DNA of 64,000 nucleotides from Sepioteuthis lessoniana (GCA_963585895.1 OY757904.1:82668389-82732388); one strand, 5' to 3'; numbered from the stretch's first letter, positions 32,636-42,805 are shown. Notes: generated by a model from the letters alone, not told the origin. Numbers and translations are program-made.

Positions 32636-32963
32636 TTGTTGATAGAATTTCCTTTCGTTGTTTTAGAATGTCCTGTTTTGTCTGTATTGTTTTACCCTTA
32701 GTCGATATCTCTTTAATCTTCTTTGGACAGTACTTTCTGGTTTATTTCCTCAAGTTGTACTGTTATTTTTCCCCATGTTGTCTGTTCCTTCTCCCCAACC
32801 CGTTTATTTCAGCGCCTCTCATTCTTATCATTCGGGCTTGTTTTCGTAGTTTTTTTTATTTGCGATTCCAATCTAATTTCCCATCCCGGCTTTTGCTGTT
32901 TCTTCGTGCTTTTTGAGGGGATCCCAATATTCTCACAACTAATTTTGCTCCTGCATAGATTAA

Positions 32964-33332
32964 TTAATTTAACTCAATTATATTATTTGTTGGTATGTAA
33001 GGTAGTATGTGATTTATTTTATTCGTTTCTATCTTAAGTGTTTTCCATTCTATGTTTCTTAATGAAGGTAGAATAGTCTTTTCACTACTCATGATTCTCT
33101 TTACATTTTCTAGATTTACCTTTTGTTCTTGTGATAGTGTTTCTTCCTGGTTGTTTGGTAGAGTATCGTTTGGGAGTGTGGTGTTTTCATTTGCCGAGGT
33201 TTGCTGTTCTTTTTCGTTGGATTGCTTTTGTTTGACACCAGTTGGTGTGTCTGGCTCTGTGTTATAGTTTTGTTTCAGTATTTTTTTATGGATTTCTAGT
33301 AATTCTAGGTCAGAAAACCAGCCCTTCTTCAA
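32964..33332 (-). pseudogene. LINE N-terminal linker fragment
   Basis: Starts at KKGWFSDLELLEIHKKI and runs through a polar linker rich in Gln, Asn and Glu to NKINHILPYIP. It belongs to the same LINE as the 494-codon frame. A further N-terminal piece with the Myb-like TWTREENQLALECYF lies at about 33390-33507. Confidence 0.75.
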
Positions 33333-33507
33333 TATTGTTCTAACTTGATCCGCTAACCTTTGGCTAGTTGTCTGAAATGTCGAACATTCTTACCAGATCT
33401 CTATCATTCTTTTCCTGGATCCTCTTTGTGAAGGGTTGCTCCTGAAATAGCATTCAAGCGCAAGTTGGTTCTCTTCCCTAGTCCATGTTCTGCGTTTAGG
33501 TCTCTGT

Positions 33508-34566
33508 AATATTATTATTATTATTATTATTATTAGTAGTAGTAGTAGTAGTTGTTGTTGCTTACTCCTTTTACGCCAGTGAAAGCTGATGGTCTTTCCC
33601 ATGAGTCTGAGTGACAGCAAGTCTCCTCAGATCTTCAGGACCCTTTTGGCCGATTGTACCAATTTCTTAGTCTGGATAGCCTCGATTAGTCCTACGATTT
33701 CTAATTCTTCCAGTCTCCTTTTCAAGCCTTTGGAGACCATTCCCAGTGTGCCAACTACTATCGATATCACCATCATCTTCATTTTCCATAGCTTTCTTAG
33801 TTCTCAAGGTCTAAGTACTTGTGTCCCTTTTCCATTTCCTTTATTTTCACTCTGGTCCTTCGAGCGAGATTTCGCCAATTCGTCGCTCGAAATATCCATA
33901 CAGTTTTTTCTTTCCATTTCTGCTTCTTTGTTTTTGTTGTTCTGTTTGTCCTAATGATGTCAATGCTGTTACTAGCGGGTGTAATTAGTTTTTCTTTTTA
34001 ATGTAGTCTTCGAGTTCTGGCATTGATGCATCCATGCAATCTTCAATGTTAACGAGTCCTCTTTCTCCATATTTTCTTGACATGTAGTCTGCTTATGTCA
34101 TCTCTCGGATGTGACGCCTTGTACATCATTATGAACTTTCTTGTCCTTCGGTCCGTTTGTCTGAGTTCTTTGTTTCTAGGATGGTTCCCCAGTATCTTAC
34201 AAGGAGGATAACCCAAGGGTTTATTCCTTTGATGAGATTTCTGCTGCAGAGCTTGGTTTCGAGAAGTATTCTTGTTCGTTCGACTGAGGTACACTTCTCT
34301 TATTTTTCTTTTATCCCCGTTTTTTGACGGTGTCCGCTTCCACTATTCCCACGTACTTATAATTTTCCATTTCTCCAAGAGTTTTGATTCATTCTTTATT
34401 TGGCAGTTCTATTCCTTTTGCAATTTCTCTTTTTCCCACTTTTCATTATGAGCATGACACATTTTTCTATGCCAAATTCCATTTCCGTGTCCTGGATGAA
34501 TATTCTTATTGTTTGTATTAGAGTCTCCAGTTCTTCATTTTTATAAACAGCTTGATGTTGTACACA
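33508..34566 (-). mobile_element. R4/Dong-like LINE, truncated copy II
   Basis: The 3' tail on + is (ATT)9(AGT)6(TGT)3 at 33508-33557, so in LINE sense the tail is TAA-type with variants. The body holds the C-terminus (33560-33860), then jumps to the thumb region and to ETLIQTIRIF and EFGIEKCVMLIMKSGKK. A large internal deletion removes the CCHC region and most of the endonuclease. The 5' truncation lies at NIKLF, right after the YxDD box. Its thumb-to-linker sequence resembles copy B at 3.1 kb. Confidence 0.85.
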
Positions 34567-36101
34567 TATATTATTATTATTTACTCCATGAGAGATTTTC
34601 ACATGAGCGTTAGCTGATAATCTCTCCTTAGAGTTTGAGTAGCAGCAAGTCTCCTCAAGCCTCCAAGACCCTTCTCAGTATTCTGGTCGACCTCAATATG
34701 CAGTAGTTTGGATGGTCGCCACTCGTTCTCTTATTTCCAAATCCTCCTGTCCTTTTATTAATCCTTTGGTGACTGTGCTAAGAGAACTGATTACAATTGG
34801 TATAACCGTCATATTCATGTTCCATATTTTTTTCAATTCCCTAGCAAGGTCGAGGTATTTATCCTTCTTTTCACTTTATTTCAATTTTACTCTGTGTTCA
34901 GCCGAAACAGCAAAATCCATAATTCTGCAAGTTCTCTTTTATTTATTTATTCATTTTTTTTTTTTTTTTTTTGTTATTATAAGGTCTGGTCTTCTGGCCG
35001 AGATTAGGTGATCTGTTTGTATGTCAAAATTCCATTGGAGTTTGTGTGTCTCATTCTCCAGGACAGATGTTAGGTTATGCATATACCATTTGTTCGTATG
35101 ATCAAATTTAAACTTTTTGCACAATTCCCAGTGGATCATCATGCCCATCCAGTGGCATATAGTCTTATACTTTTTGTGTGCTATTTTACTGCATTCGCTT
35201 ATTATGTGATTGATCGTTTTGTCTCTATTAACACATAATTTACATTTGCTGTTTTGTGGATTCTTATCCTTTCTTGCTTTGATATGATTGGTTATTATAG
35301 CGTTGTTTTGTGCTGCTATTAGGAGAGATTCAGTTTCTCTTTTAAGGTTTCCCTTTCTTAGCTACGTGCACGTTTTCTCGCGTGAGATGTTGCTTATTAG
35401 TCGCTTAAGACGTCGTAAGAGTTGCTTTTCTTCCCATTTTTGTTTTCTGCGTATTATCGTTCATTTGGTCCTCGTGTTGTCAGTATTGCTTCTGGTGGCA
35501 GTGATCAGTCTTTTTCCGCGCTTTTCTATATAGTCTTCAGGTCGTTTTATTGATGCGTCAACAGTGTCTTTAATAGTGGTAAGTCCTCTTCCTCCTTCTT
35601 TTCTTGACAAATATAGTCTGTCAACTTCATCTCTGGGATGTAATGCCTAATACATGGTTTTCTTGTTCTCTGGTTCATTTGTTAAAGTTCTTCTCTGGTC
35701 CACTCCAAGAATGGTCCCGAATATCTTACGAGGGAAACAGCCCAGGTATTTATTCCTTTGATACGGTTTCTGCATTGTGGTTTTGTCTCGAATAGCTTTC
35801 TGGTTCTTCTGGGATTTTATTACTTAACTTTTCCTTTCATCTCCTGTTATTTGATGGTGTCAGCTTCCTGTATTCTCAAGTATTTGTAGGTTTCCTTTTC
35901 TCCGAGCGTTCTAATTTTATCTTGACTTGGTAGTTCCATTCCGTCCGTAAGGTGTCGTTTACCGCTTTTCATTACTAGCATGGCGAATTTTTCTATGCCA
36001 AATTCCATCTGTACGTCTTGACTGTATATTCTCACTACGTGTATTAGAGTTTCCAATTTTTTCCCTTTTTGGCAAACAGTTTGATGTCGTCTATGTATAT
36101 T

Positions 36102-37164
36102 GTCGACTTTACCAAGGCCTTCGATTCTATCCACAGAGGGAAGATGGAACAAATCCTACTAACATACGGCCTAACAAAAGAAACCGTAGCAGCAATAATG
36201 ATTCTCTACAGAAACACCAAAGTGAAAGTCCGTTCACCAGATGGAGACACGGAATACTTCGACATTGTTGCAGGAGTACTACAAGGAGACACGCTAGCCC
36301 CATACCTCTTTATCATCTGTCTAGACTACGTGCTTAGAACTTCGATCGACAAAATCAGAGAAAATGGCTTCGAGCTGACTAAGAAAAGAAGCAAAAGGTA
36401 CCCCGCAAAAACAATCACAGACGCCGACTACGGTGATGACTTGGCGTTACTGGCGAATACGCCTAATCAAGCAGAGACTCTACTGCATAGTCTGGAACGA
36501 GCCGCTGCTGGTATTGGCCTCCATGTCAATGCACACAAAACTGAATATATGTTACAACCAAACGGGCAACATTGCCACACTAGACGGAGCCTCTCTGAAA
36601 CTAGTAGACAAATTCATCTACCTTGGGAGCAGCGTCTCATCAACCGAAAAAGACATCGACACACGACTGACGAAAGCATGGACGGCTATCGATAGGCTCT
36701 CGATCATATGGAAATCAGACTTGACCGATAAAATGAAACGCAGTTCCTTCCAGGCAGCGGTTGTATCGATGCACTACATGGACGCTAACTAAACGGCTGG
36801 AGAAGAAACTAGGCGGCAATTACACAAGAATGTTGAGAGCAATATTGAACAAGTCCTGGCGACAACACCCCACAAGACACCAACTATACGGCCACTTGCC
36901 TCCCATCACGAAAACTATTCAAGTTAGACGAACCAGACATGCAGGACACTGCTGGAGAAGCAAGGACGAGCTCATAAGTGATGTACTCCCATGGACTCCT
37001 ACATATGGCCAAGCAAAAGCAGGACGACCAGCTCGAACTTACATACAGCAGCTATGTGAGGACACAAGATGTAACCCTGAAGACCTGCCAGAGGCGATGA
37101 ATAATAGGGAGAAGTGGCGAGAGAGGGTCAGGGATATTCGTGCTGACGGCACGACATGATGATG
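36102..37164 (+). mobile_element. RTE-like LINE, 5'-truncated insertion
   Basis: A 1,063-bp insertion in copy III, opposite in orientation, with the target duplication ATGTATATT at 36093-36101 and 37165-37173. It starts at RT motif A (VDFTKAFDSIHRGKMEQIL) and runs through AGVLQGDTLAPYLFIICLDY, the catalytic box DADYGDDLALLAN, AHKTEYM, FIYLGSSVSSTEKDIDTRLT, MLRAILNKSWRQHPTRHQLY, TRHAGHCWRSKDELISDVL and RVRDIRADGTT to the stop, then (ATG)n. Frames change near 36555 (about two bases lost) and near 36775 (a short deletion), so it is dead. The RTE label is provisional, from the protein style and simple 3' tail. Confidence 0.9.
36761..37159 (+). pseudogene. RTE-like LINE C-terminal frame, 132 codons
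   Basis: Open from the short deletion to the natural stop. TKRLEKKLGGNYTRMLRAIL, WRQHPTRHQLYGHLPPITKT, VRRTRHAGHCWRSKDELISD, PARTYIQQLCEDTRCNPEDL and REKWRERVRDIRADGTT are the C-terminal signature of this LINE group. It is followed at once by ATGATGATG and the target duplication, so the true 3' end of the element is present. Confidence 0.85.
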
Positions 37165-37594
37165 ATGTATATTGGGTGATTGATGTTTTCCTGCGATTTA
37201 CTAAGTTTGTATCTGTGCATTTTCCGAGTATGTGGTTCAGAGGCATCATTGCAATGATAAATAATAATGGTGATAGTGCATCTTCTTGGAATATACTTCT
37301 TTGGATCTTCGCTTCAGTTAAGCTTTTCCCTCCTGATGTCAATTCCACTCTCCAGGTTTTCATGGTTTTCTCGATAAAGTTTATGACTTCATCTGATATT
37401 TTGTACATTTTGAGACAGTTTATTATCGAGCTTTGTGGGACCATATCATATGCCTTTTTGTTGTCAATCCAGGCCATAGCTAGAGTATTCTGCCTCGTCT
37501 TGCTCTCGTTGAGGATGTCTTGATCAATGTGCCTCTGGATCCTTTGCAGCATCTTTTCTGTTCTCCAGGGAACAATCCACGGCTTGCTAGCGAG

Positions 37595-38408
37595 TATTAT
37601 GGTAACTTATTCACACTAGCGTTAACTGTTGCTCTTTCATTGGTGTCTGAATGACAGCAAGTCTCCTCAGGGCTCCAAAACTCTTCTAAGTATTCTAGTC
37701 GATCTTATCAATGCTGTGGTCAGGATGGTGTCACTTTGTGATCTGATTTTCAATTTCTTAGTCTTTTTTCACGCCTCTTGAGACCATTCCAAGCACAGAA
37801 ACTAGAATTGGTATCCCCATCACCATATTCCACAGTTGGTTGTTTTTTTGTTTTTTTTTTTTGTTGTTCGCTAGGAAGGTCCAAATATTTGTCTATTTGC
37901 TTTCTTTCATTTTCCCTCTTTGGCAAAATCCACTAGATGACAAATTCTTTCTTTCCTTGTTAATCAATACTCGGTCTGGTCTTCTTGCCGGGATTAGATG
38001 ATCTGTTTATATCTCAAAATCCCAGAGAATTTTATGCATCTCATTCAATAGGACGGATTTTTGTTTGTGCATATATCATTTGGTAATATGATCAAATTTT
38101 AATCCCTCGCACAACTCCCAGTTGATCACCTTTCCCATCCAGTCGTACTTTGTCTTGTACTCCGAGATCGTTTGCTGCATTTGCTTATTATGTGATTAAT
38201 CATTTTTCTACATTATTATGTGATTAATCTGTCTCTACATAACCTACACTTGTTATTCTATTGCATACTATCAATTCTGGCTTAGATATAATGGGTCCTT
38301 ATGGAGTTATTTTGTATTACTATTAAAAGAGATGCGGTTTCTCTTTTGATGTTTTCTTTCTTTTTGCCATATCCAAATCATCTCATGTGCAATCTCACCA
38401 GTTTGTCA
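37595..38408 (-). mobile_element. R4/Dong-like LINE, truncated copy IV
   Basis: Covers the 3' third only: on + ACAGCAAGTCTCCTCAGGG, GGTATCCCCATCACCATATT, GCTAGGAAGGTCC, GGTCTTCTTGCCGGGATTAG, TATATCATTTGG, CTCGCACAACTCCCAGTTG, TTGCTTATTATGTGATTAAT. A short local duplication of CTTATTATGTGATTAAT-like sequence occurs at about 38185-38230. Heavily mutated. Its 3' tail is reduced to TATTAT; its 5' end abuts (ATT)n. Confidence 0.8.
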
Positions 38409-38410
38409 CA

Positions 38411-38411
38411 A

Positions 38412-38449
<38 letters not shown>

Positions 38450-38450
38450 T
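38411..38450. repeat. (ATT)n microsatellite
   Basis: About 13 ATT units at the 5' edge of copy IV. By analogy with the other junctions it may be the remnant tail of a further LINE copy or the original target. Confidence 0.93.
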
Positions 38451-38452
38451 AC

Positions 38453-39418
38453 GAGCTAATTACATTCTTTTTTTATCCCATTTCCAATGTCGTTAGCAGT
38501 CGGCTAGTGACAAAAAGGTCAGAAGGTTTAAAGCAAGTGTCACGTTGACAAGTTTTCTTATTACGAAATTCACAAGAGGAATTCAATTAAACTGATTTTT
38601 TTCGTCGATTTGATTTAGTTATTTACTCAATACTTATATTTACACTAGCGCATGTTATCAATAGGAATAGATTAATTTCTTTTTTAATTAATCAATGCAA
38701 AAGAGAAAAATTTCAATGAAGGCCTGTGACACTAACAGCTACGAAATGGCTGATCACCTGTCAACACAGGTTTTGCAAATTTTCGAAAGTCACTAATATC
38801 GCGAAACAACCACACTTCTTGTCTGACACTCAAACACTCCTCAACTCCGAGGTAGAAGCTTCAAAACAGTATTTACTTATTACAACATTTTCCACATCAT
38901 TTGAATAACTAACAATTTGAATTAGATATCTTTTAGAATTTATATATTGATGAATCTTTCGGTTCCATTTCGAATCAGTAGTTTTCAACAATGAAAAATG
39001 AGTTGTCTCTTTCGTTCGGACTTTCTTTGTTTATCTATTTATGTGCGAGGAGACAGTGAAATACCAAAATGTCCAAAGTTTAATACTCATTTATGCATAT
39101 ATGTATTTTCTATCTCAACAACCCATTTTTCAATTCATTGCAAAATTCAGACCTTCTCCAAGATATGTAAGACTTGAAAGATAATGGACTTTACTTTGTC
39201 ACGCTGACATGTAATATCTCGGTAGGGGATGGAATTCAGAGTTCTTCTCATAAATTAGTTGCCCTGCTACAACTAAAGAACCCAAATAAGCTTATTTTAT
39301 TCATAACTGGGATAGAATTGAATTCATATGTTTTGCAAAGGTATTTGTGTGAAGCATTCAGCTTTATTGAGAACTTGAAGTCGGCTTAGGGAGTTCATTT
39401 TCCAAGTGTAAATATTCT
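38453..39418. other. Non-coding DNA, nothing recognised
   Basis: No gene seen. Short frames lack family signatures. Confidence 0.5.
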
Positions 39419-39419
39419 A

Positions 39420-40592
39420 AAATGAAAATTTATAAATTGTACAAAAGACTGAAGTTTGACCAGACTTGAAAACAGTATAAGCACCAGAGACGCATAAAGT
39501 TTTCTGAGATTTTTTTATAAAAACGGGTCACCTACACCTGACTCGAAACCAAAACTAGTATTAATTAACAAGATAAAAATATATCTCCTCATTCTGACCC
39601 GAAGCCAAAACTAATATTAATTAACAAGATAAAAACAGATCACCTCATCCTGACCCGAAGCCAAAACTAGTGTTAATTAACAAGATAAAAACAGATAACC
39701 TAATCCTGACCCGAAACCAAAACTAGTGTTAATTAACAAGATAAAAACAGATAACCTAATCCTGACCCGAAACCAAAACTAGTGTTAATTAACAAGATAA
39801 AAACAGATAACCTAATCCTGACCCGAAACCAAAACTAGTGTTAATTAACAAGATAAAAACAGATAACCTAATCCTAACCCGAAACCAATACTAGTGTTAA
39901 TTAACAAGATAAAAACAGATAACCTAATCCTGACCCGAAACCAATACTAGTGTTAATTAACAAGATAAAAACGGATAACCTAATCCTAACCCGAAACCAA
40001 AACTAGTGTTAATTAACAAGATAAAAACAGATCACCTCATCCTGACCCGAAACCAATACTAGTGTTTATTAACAAGATAAAAACGGATCACCTAATCCTG
40101 ACCTGATAACAAAACTAGTGTTTATCAACAAGATAAAAACGGATCTTATCCAGACCCGAAACCAGAACTGGTTTTAATTAACTAGATGAAAACGGATCAC
40201 CTCATCGTGACCCGAAACCAGAACTAGTGTTAATTAACAAGAAAAATATAAATTATTATCGGGAGGATTTTGCTGCTCTAGTGGACCACAATGTAATATT
40301 GACGGAAAGCGAAAAGCGAGACAAATACTGGGGCCTCGCAGAAAAAGTTGTAGAACATGATAATTACGGTAATAACAATTATAGTTCGTGCTCTCGGAAC
40401 GGTCTCTAAAAGCCTGGAAAAGAGATTGGGGAAATTAAAGATCAGAGTAAGAATCAAGACTCTCCAGACCAGAGCACTTTTAAGATCAGCTTGTGTACTT
40501 AGAAGAGTACAAGAGGTCAGAGGATACTCCTTGTCACTCAAAATCCACTGTAAACCACTTAAAACTGGTGGGAGAACTAGCAATGATCCACG
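39420..40592 (+). mobile_element. R4/Dong-like LINE fragment with internal tandem expansion (copy VI)
   Basis: Starts in the segment that matches KLKFDHTNKWY (CTGAAGTTTGACCAGAC), passes through the equivalent of ETHK-DF-IKTDHL, then enters 13 tandem copies of a 56-bp unit, and leaves into FAALVDHNVILTESEKRDKY, WGLAEKVVEHD, then ALGTVSKSLEKRLGKLKIRVR, IKTLQTRALLRSACVLRRV. The outgoing part differs from copies A and I and resembles another subfamily, such as the one at 58.4 kb. Not functional. Confidence 0.85.
39525..40246 (+). repeat. 56-bp minisatellite, 13 units, derived from the LINE endonuclease segment
   Basis: CTAGT-type anchors recur at 39555, 39611, 39667, 39723, 39779, 39835, 39891, 39947, 40003, 40059, 40115, 40168 and 40224: period 56, with one unit of 53. 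Unit pieces are GATCACCTCATCCTGACCCG, AAACCAAAACTAGTG, TTAATTAACAAGATAAAAAC. With one added base the unit reads DHLI-R-RP-LVLINKIKT, that is the LINE segment around the endonuclease RPD motif. Inner units are nearly identical; the last three are more diverged. Confidence 0.95.
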
Positions 40593-40624
40593 TAAATGAA
40601 ATGCAATCTGTATACATATATGTG

Positions 40625-40657
40625 CGTGTGTATGTATGTATGTATGTATGTATGTAC
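40625..40657. repeat. (TGTA)n microsatellite
   Basis: About six TGTA units after TGTGCGTGTGTATG, next to the LINE fragment's 3' end. Confidence 0.9.
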
Positions 40658-41002
40658 AAAACTTTTCACAGAGCACACAGATACAAAACTGATCCTAAAC
40701 AGAGAGTCGGTGAGCAAGACGCCGATCTTAAGCAGATGAGCTGATGCATACTTCAATAGTCCCGTCATTTTTATGAGTACTCGTCGTCATCATCGACTCC
40801 CACTCGTTGTCGAGTTTTCATATTATGGTCATCGATAAATTATAAGGAATCTCACAAGGCCAATCCCAGTGTGGAATCGCCAGGGGCAGTGTTGTTATGA
40901 GATAGATATTGGAAGTGGAGGTAGTTCAGTCTTTGGTTTACATTTCCTTCTCATTGCCTCAATGGTAACTCTTCTAAGGATTTCGAAGAGCTAAATACCC
41001 TA

Positions 41003-41377
41003 ATGGATAACGACTCTCCACTATTTTCGGCTTTCTGCTTCTATTTCCAAGTTCTAGTAGTAAATCTTATCAGCTTGTATCTTGTAGTCCTTGTTGGTAC
41101 ATTTTGGGGCATCGTGGAGACATTCTCCAACGCAGTAAAGAACATGCCATGGCATTCTGAACGGGTCTGTGTGAATATCATGCTCTATCTATTAAAGTTG
41201 GAACTTTATAATGAGGCCCTCGACACTCTGGTAGTAGGCATGCTTAAGGACATCCATATTTGTCAAACTATTTGGCTTGTTTACCATGCTATCCACTTTT
41301 ATAGATTCAACTGTGATCTTGAGTTTTGGAGCAGAGATAAGTACTTAGCTAACTCCTCTGTCAGGATCAGTTTGTGA
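41003..41377 (+). CDS. Unrecognised 124-codon open frame
   Basis: I do not recognise the product. It has a long hydrophobic stretch (about residues 9-38; FCFYFQVLVVNLISLYLVVL) and a second half with LYLLKLELYNEALDTLVVGM and IHICQTIWLVYHAIHFYRF. The surrounding 40.75-41.4 kb is less AT-rich than its flanks. There is no splice, promoter or polyA evidence, and a decayed S1b SINE follows directly. It may be chance or part of an old element. Confidence 0.15.
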   Translation: MDNDSPLFSAFCFYFQVLVVNLISLYLVVLVGTFWGIVETFSNAVKNMPWHSERVCVNIMLYLLKLELYNEALDTLVVGMLKDIHICQTIWLVYHAIHFYRFNCDLEFWSRDKYLANSSVRISL

Positions 41378-41394
41378 TACAAGTATAGATAGTT

Positions 41395-41535
41395 TAAATT
41401 CAAAGTTTTAATCTGGGTGTTTTACCAAAGCTATAGAACCGGCCGTATTATTTTTGCCCGCTGCTGGAGAGGGAACAGATGGATTCATACCTTTCCAAAG
41501 GGCATTAGAACGAAGTTACACACTAATAAACTATC
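41395..41535 (-). mobile_element. tRNA-derived SINE, family S1b, fragment
   Basis: On +: TTTTAATCTGGGTGTTTTACC, GCTATAGAACCGGCCG, CGCTGCTGGAGAGGGAACAG, CATACCTTTCCAAAGGGCAT. Same inverted order as at 46.7 kb; the tRNA head is missing. Confidence 0.65.
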
Positions 41536-41942
41536 AAACAAATAAATGAAACTAACGAAAAGAATATTTTACTCATTTAAAATTTCATATTTTTCGCAAT
41601 TTCCTTTTTATAGATATTACCAATTGCTAACTAGTCGATACGATTTTTATTTTCATTAAAATTATGTAAAAAAGATCATTAAAATGAATCTGTACTTATT
41701 ATTGTTTCAAAATCACGGAAACAATTTGAACATTTCCGGTGGAGGCAGTTGGTGATGGGAGGATGAAATTTTACAAAGAGAAGGTCGAAAGATTGAGGTC
41801 TGATCGTTTTTTGTTTTTTTTTACCTTTCTTTTTGTCCACTTTTAAAGATTCATAAATATCGTTGTCGCCTTTTCTGTTGTGACAAAAACTAACGATAGT
41901 ATTAATATACAGAATAATATATATATATATATATATATATAG

Positions 41943-42096
41943 TGCAATTAGAAGAAAACTCAAAACTGGTTAAATTGTCATTATAAATTTATTTCGGCGG
42001 AGATTATCATCATACTCTTCGTCTCATCAGATGACTGACCATGTTTAAATTGAGGTTGAAAAACAGCAAATATGGATTACAGTCTATAAGTGTATG

Positions 42097-42099
<3 letters not shown>
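41943..42099 (-). mobile_element. Terminal fragment of a ribozyme-bearing retroelement
   Basis: Short block between two (AT)n tracts, containing the hammerhead candidate listed next. No coding part adjoins it. Penelope-like elements are known to carry such ribozymes in their terminal repeats, and a GIY-YIG remnant of such an element lies 3.9 kb away, but a physical link is not shown. Confidence 0.5.
41977..42035 (-). ncRNA. Hammerhead ribozyme candidate, type I
   Basis: Read on the - strand in order: GTCAT (stem I), CTGATGA (core, 42030-42024), a 28-nt stem-loop II, GAAA (41995-41992), TAAATTTAT (rest of stem III), A (cleavage nucleotide, 41982), ATGAC (stem I partner). Stem I is GUCAU/AUGAC, 5 perfect pairs. 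Stem II pairs 42023-42016 with 41996-42003: six of eight pairs form and the other two are A-C, as a G-to-A change would leave. Stem III is AUA/UAU closing AAUU. All core nucleotides are present. Cleavage is expected between 41982 and 41981. Likely active or recently active; not tested. Confidence 0.75.

Positions 42100-42100
<1 letters not shown>

Positions 42101-42148
<48 letters not shown>
42101..42148. repeat. (AT)n microsatellite
   Basis: About 23 AT units, between the ribozyme block and an S2 SINE. Confidence 0.95.
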
Positions 42149-42149
<1 letters not shown>

Positions 42150-42150
<1 letters not shown>

Positions 42151-42390
42151 CCACAGTGGTAGAGAGTTCGCAAATGGTCCGGTAAACCGCGATGCAATCC
42201 CTGGTTGAGTCATACCAAAGACTCAAAAATGTTGCTTGATGACTATGCTTAAACTGTTAGCATTATAAGGTATTGGTCAAGGGTAAGTGGGGCAATCAAG
42301 GAAAAGGAGTAGCGACCTCCCGTACACCTCGGTGTAGTAGTAATTGAAAAGGGATCCTTCAGGTCACCCTCGACTACAGTCGACCAACTT
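42150..42390 (+). mobile_element. tRNA-derived SINE, family S2
   Basis: AGTGGTAGAGAGTTCGC (A-box-like), CAATCCCTGGTTGAGTCATACC, CAAAGACTCAAAAATG, TTAGCATTATAAGG, GGGGCAATCAAGG, CGTACACCTCGGTGTAG, AAAAGGGATCC. Clear match in order to the 8.2-kb copy. Flanked on both sides by (AT)n. Confidence 0.85.
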
Positions 42391-42639
42391 ATATATATAT
42401 ATATATATATATATAGATTACCACTATTTTTGATACTGTCACGAATCGGAATGACTTGTTAAAAGACTGATCAAGCGAATATAACATTAAAAAGATAATT
42501 CAGAAAGTTTTGTCATCCCGCTTTTTAGAGAGTTAAATTCTGTCATCGCTATTTTCGGTGCTTTTTGATTTTTATGTTCAGTTTTCCTCTATTGGACTCC
42601 ATGCAGGTATCCCAGATTTCCTTCTACAGGTACGATGTT

Positions 42640-42805
42640 ATGATGGAAATGAACACAGTGGGCCAAGTTCAAATCCTGGTTACAGCCGTTTGCATTTTGG
42701 TTCATAATCGTTTCCTTAGAAAAGACAATGCATACGTTCTCCCAATCCTAAGTATTGGTAAATAGAAGGGCAGACTAGGTTCTCTGGTAATGTAAGTTGA
42801 TAAAC
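42640..42805 (+). mobile_element. tRNA-derived SINE, family S1b, degraded
   Basis: CAAGTTCAAATCCTGGTT (B-box-like), CGTTTCCTTAGAAAAG, TAAGTATTGGTAAATAG, GCAGACTAGGTTCTCTGG. Matches the S1b order at 26.5 kb. Confidence 0.6.

Larger units (their letters stand above)
30246..33507 (-). mobile_element. Nearly full-length R4/Dong-like LINE (copy I)
   Basis: An RLE-type non-LTR retrotransposon of about 3.26 kb. In LINE sense: a Myb-like N-terminal segment (RRTWTREENQLALECYFRSN), a linker with LADQVRTILKKGWFSDLELL, an RT domain, a thumb, a CCHC-like region (DTINHIISECSKLAKKEYKA), VIHWEMCRKFQFDHTNKWYMH, the endonuclease motif RRPDLIIINKNKT then DFAVPADHR, and the C-terminal KGLLKGLEDMEIGGRVETIQ. It ends in (AAT)4 at 30246-30258. 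Several stops and frame changes break the single long ORF, and the RT catalytic box is YMDA. It abuts the (TAA)n tail of copy II at its 5' end. Confidence 0.92.
34567..37593 (-). mobile_element. R4/Dong-like LINE, truncated copy III, split by an RTE-like LINE
   Basis: In LINE sense it starts near YSLASRGLFP (37593), runs through LLYIDQH-like, MAWIDNKKAYDMVPQSSI, FQEDALSPLLF, is interrupted at the RT catalytic box (36102-37164 is foreign), continues with YIDDIKLFA, ETLIHVVRIYSQD, EFGIEKFAMLVMKSGKRH, ETESLLIAAQNNAI, VIHWEL(C)KKFKFDHTNKWYMH, ARRPDLII (endonuclease Asp kept), and ends in (TAA)n at 34567-34582. Stops and frame changes are present. The catalytic box YIDD would be intact without the insertion. 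Confidence 0.88.

Noticed and set aside
31143-33267. Several + strand frames of 70-125 codons
   Set aside because: They are antisense shadows of the - strand LINE copy I.
36069-36101. First residues of the 208-codon + frame
   Set aside because: They read antisense R4 sequence; the RTE-like element begins only at 36102.
39525-40246. CRISPR array
   Set aside because: The repeat is continuous at 56 bp with no spacers, the context is a eukaryotic LINE, and no cas genes exist here.
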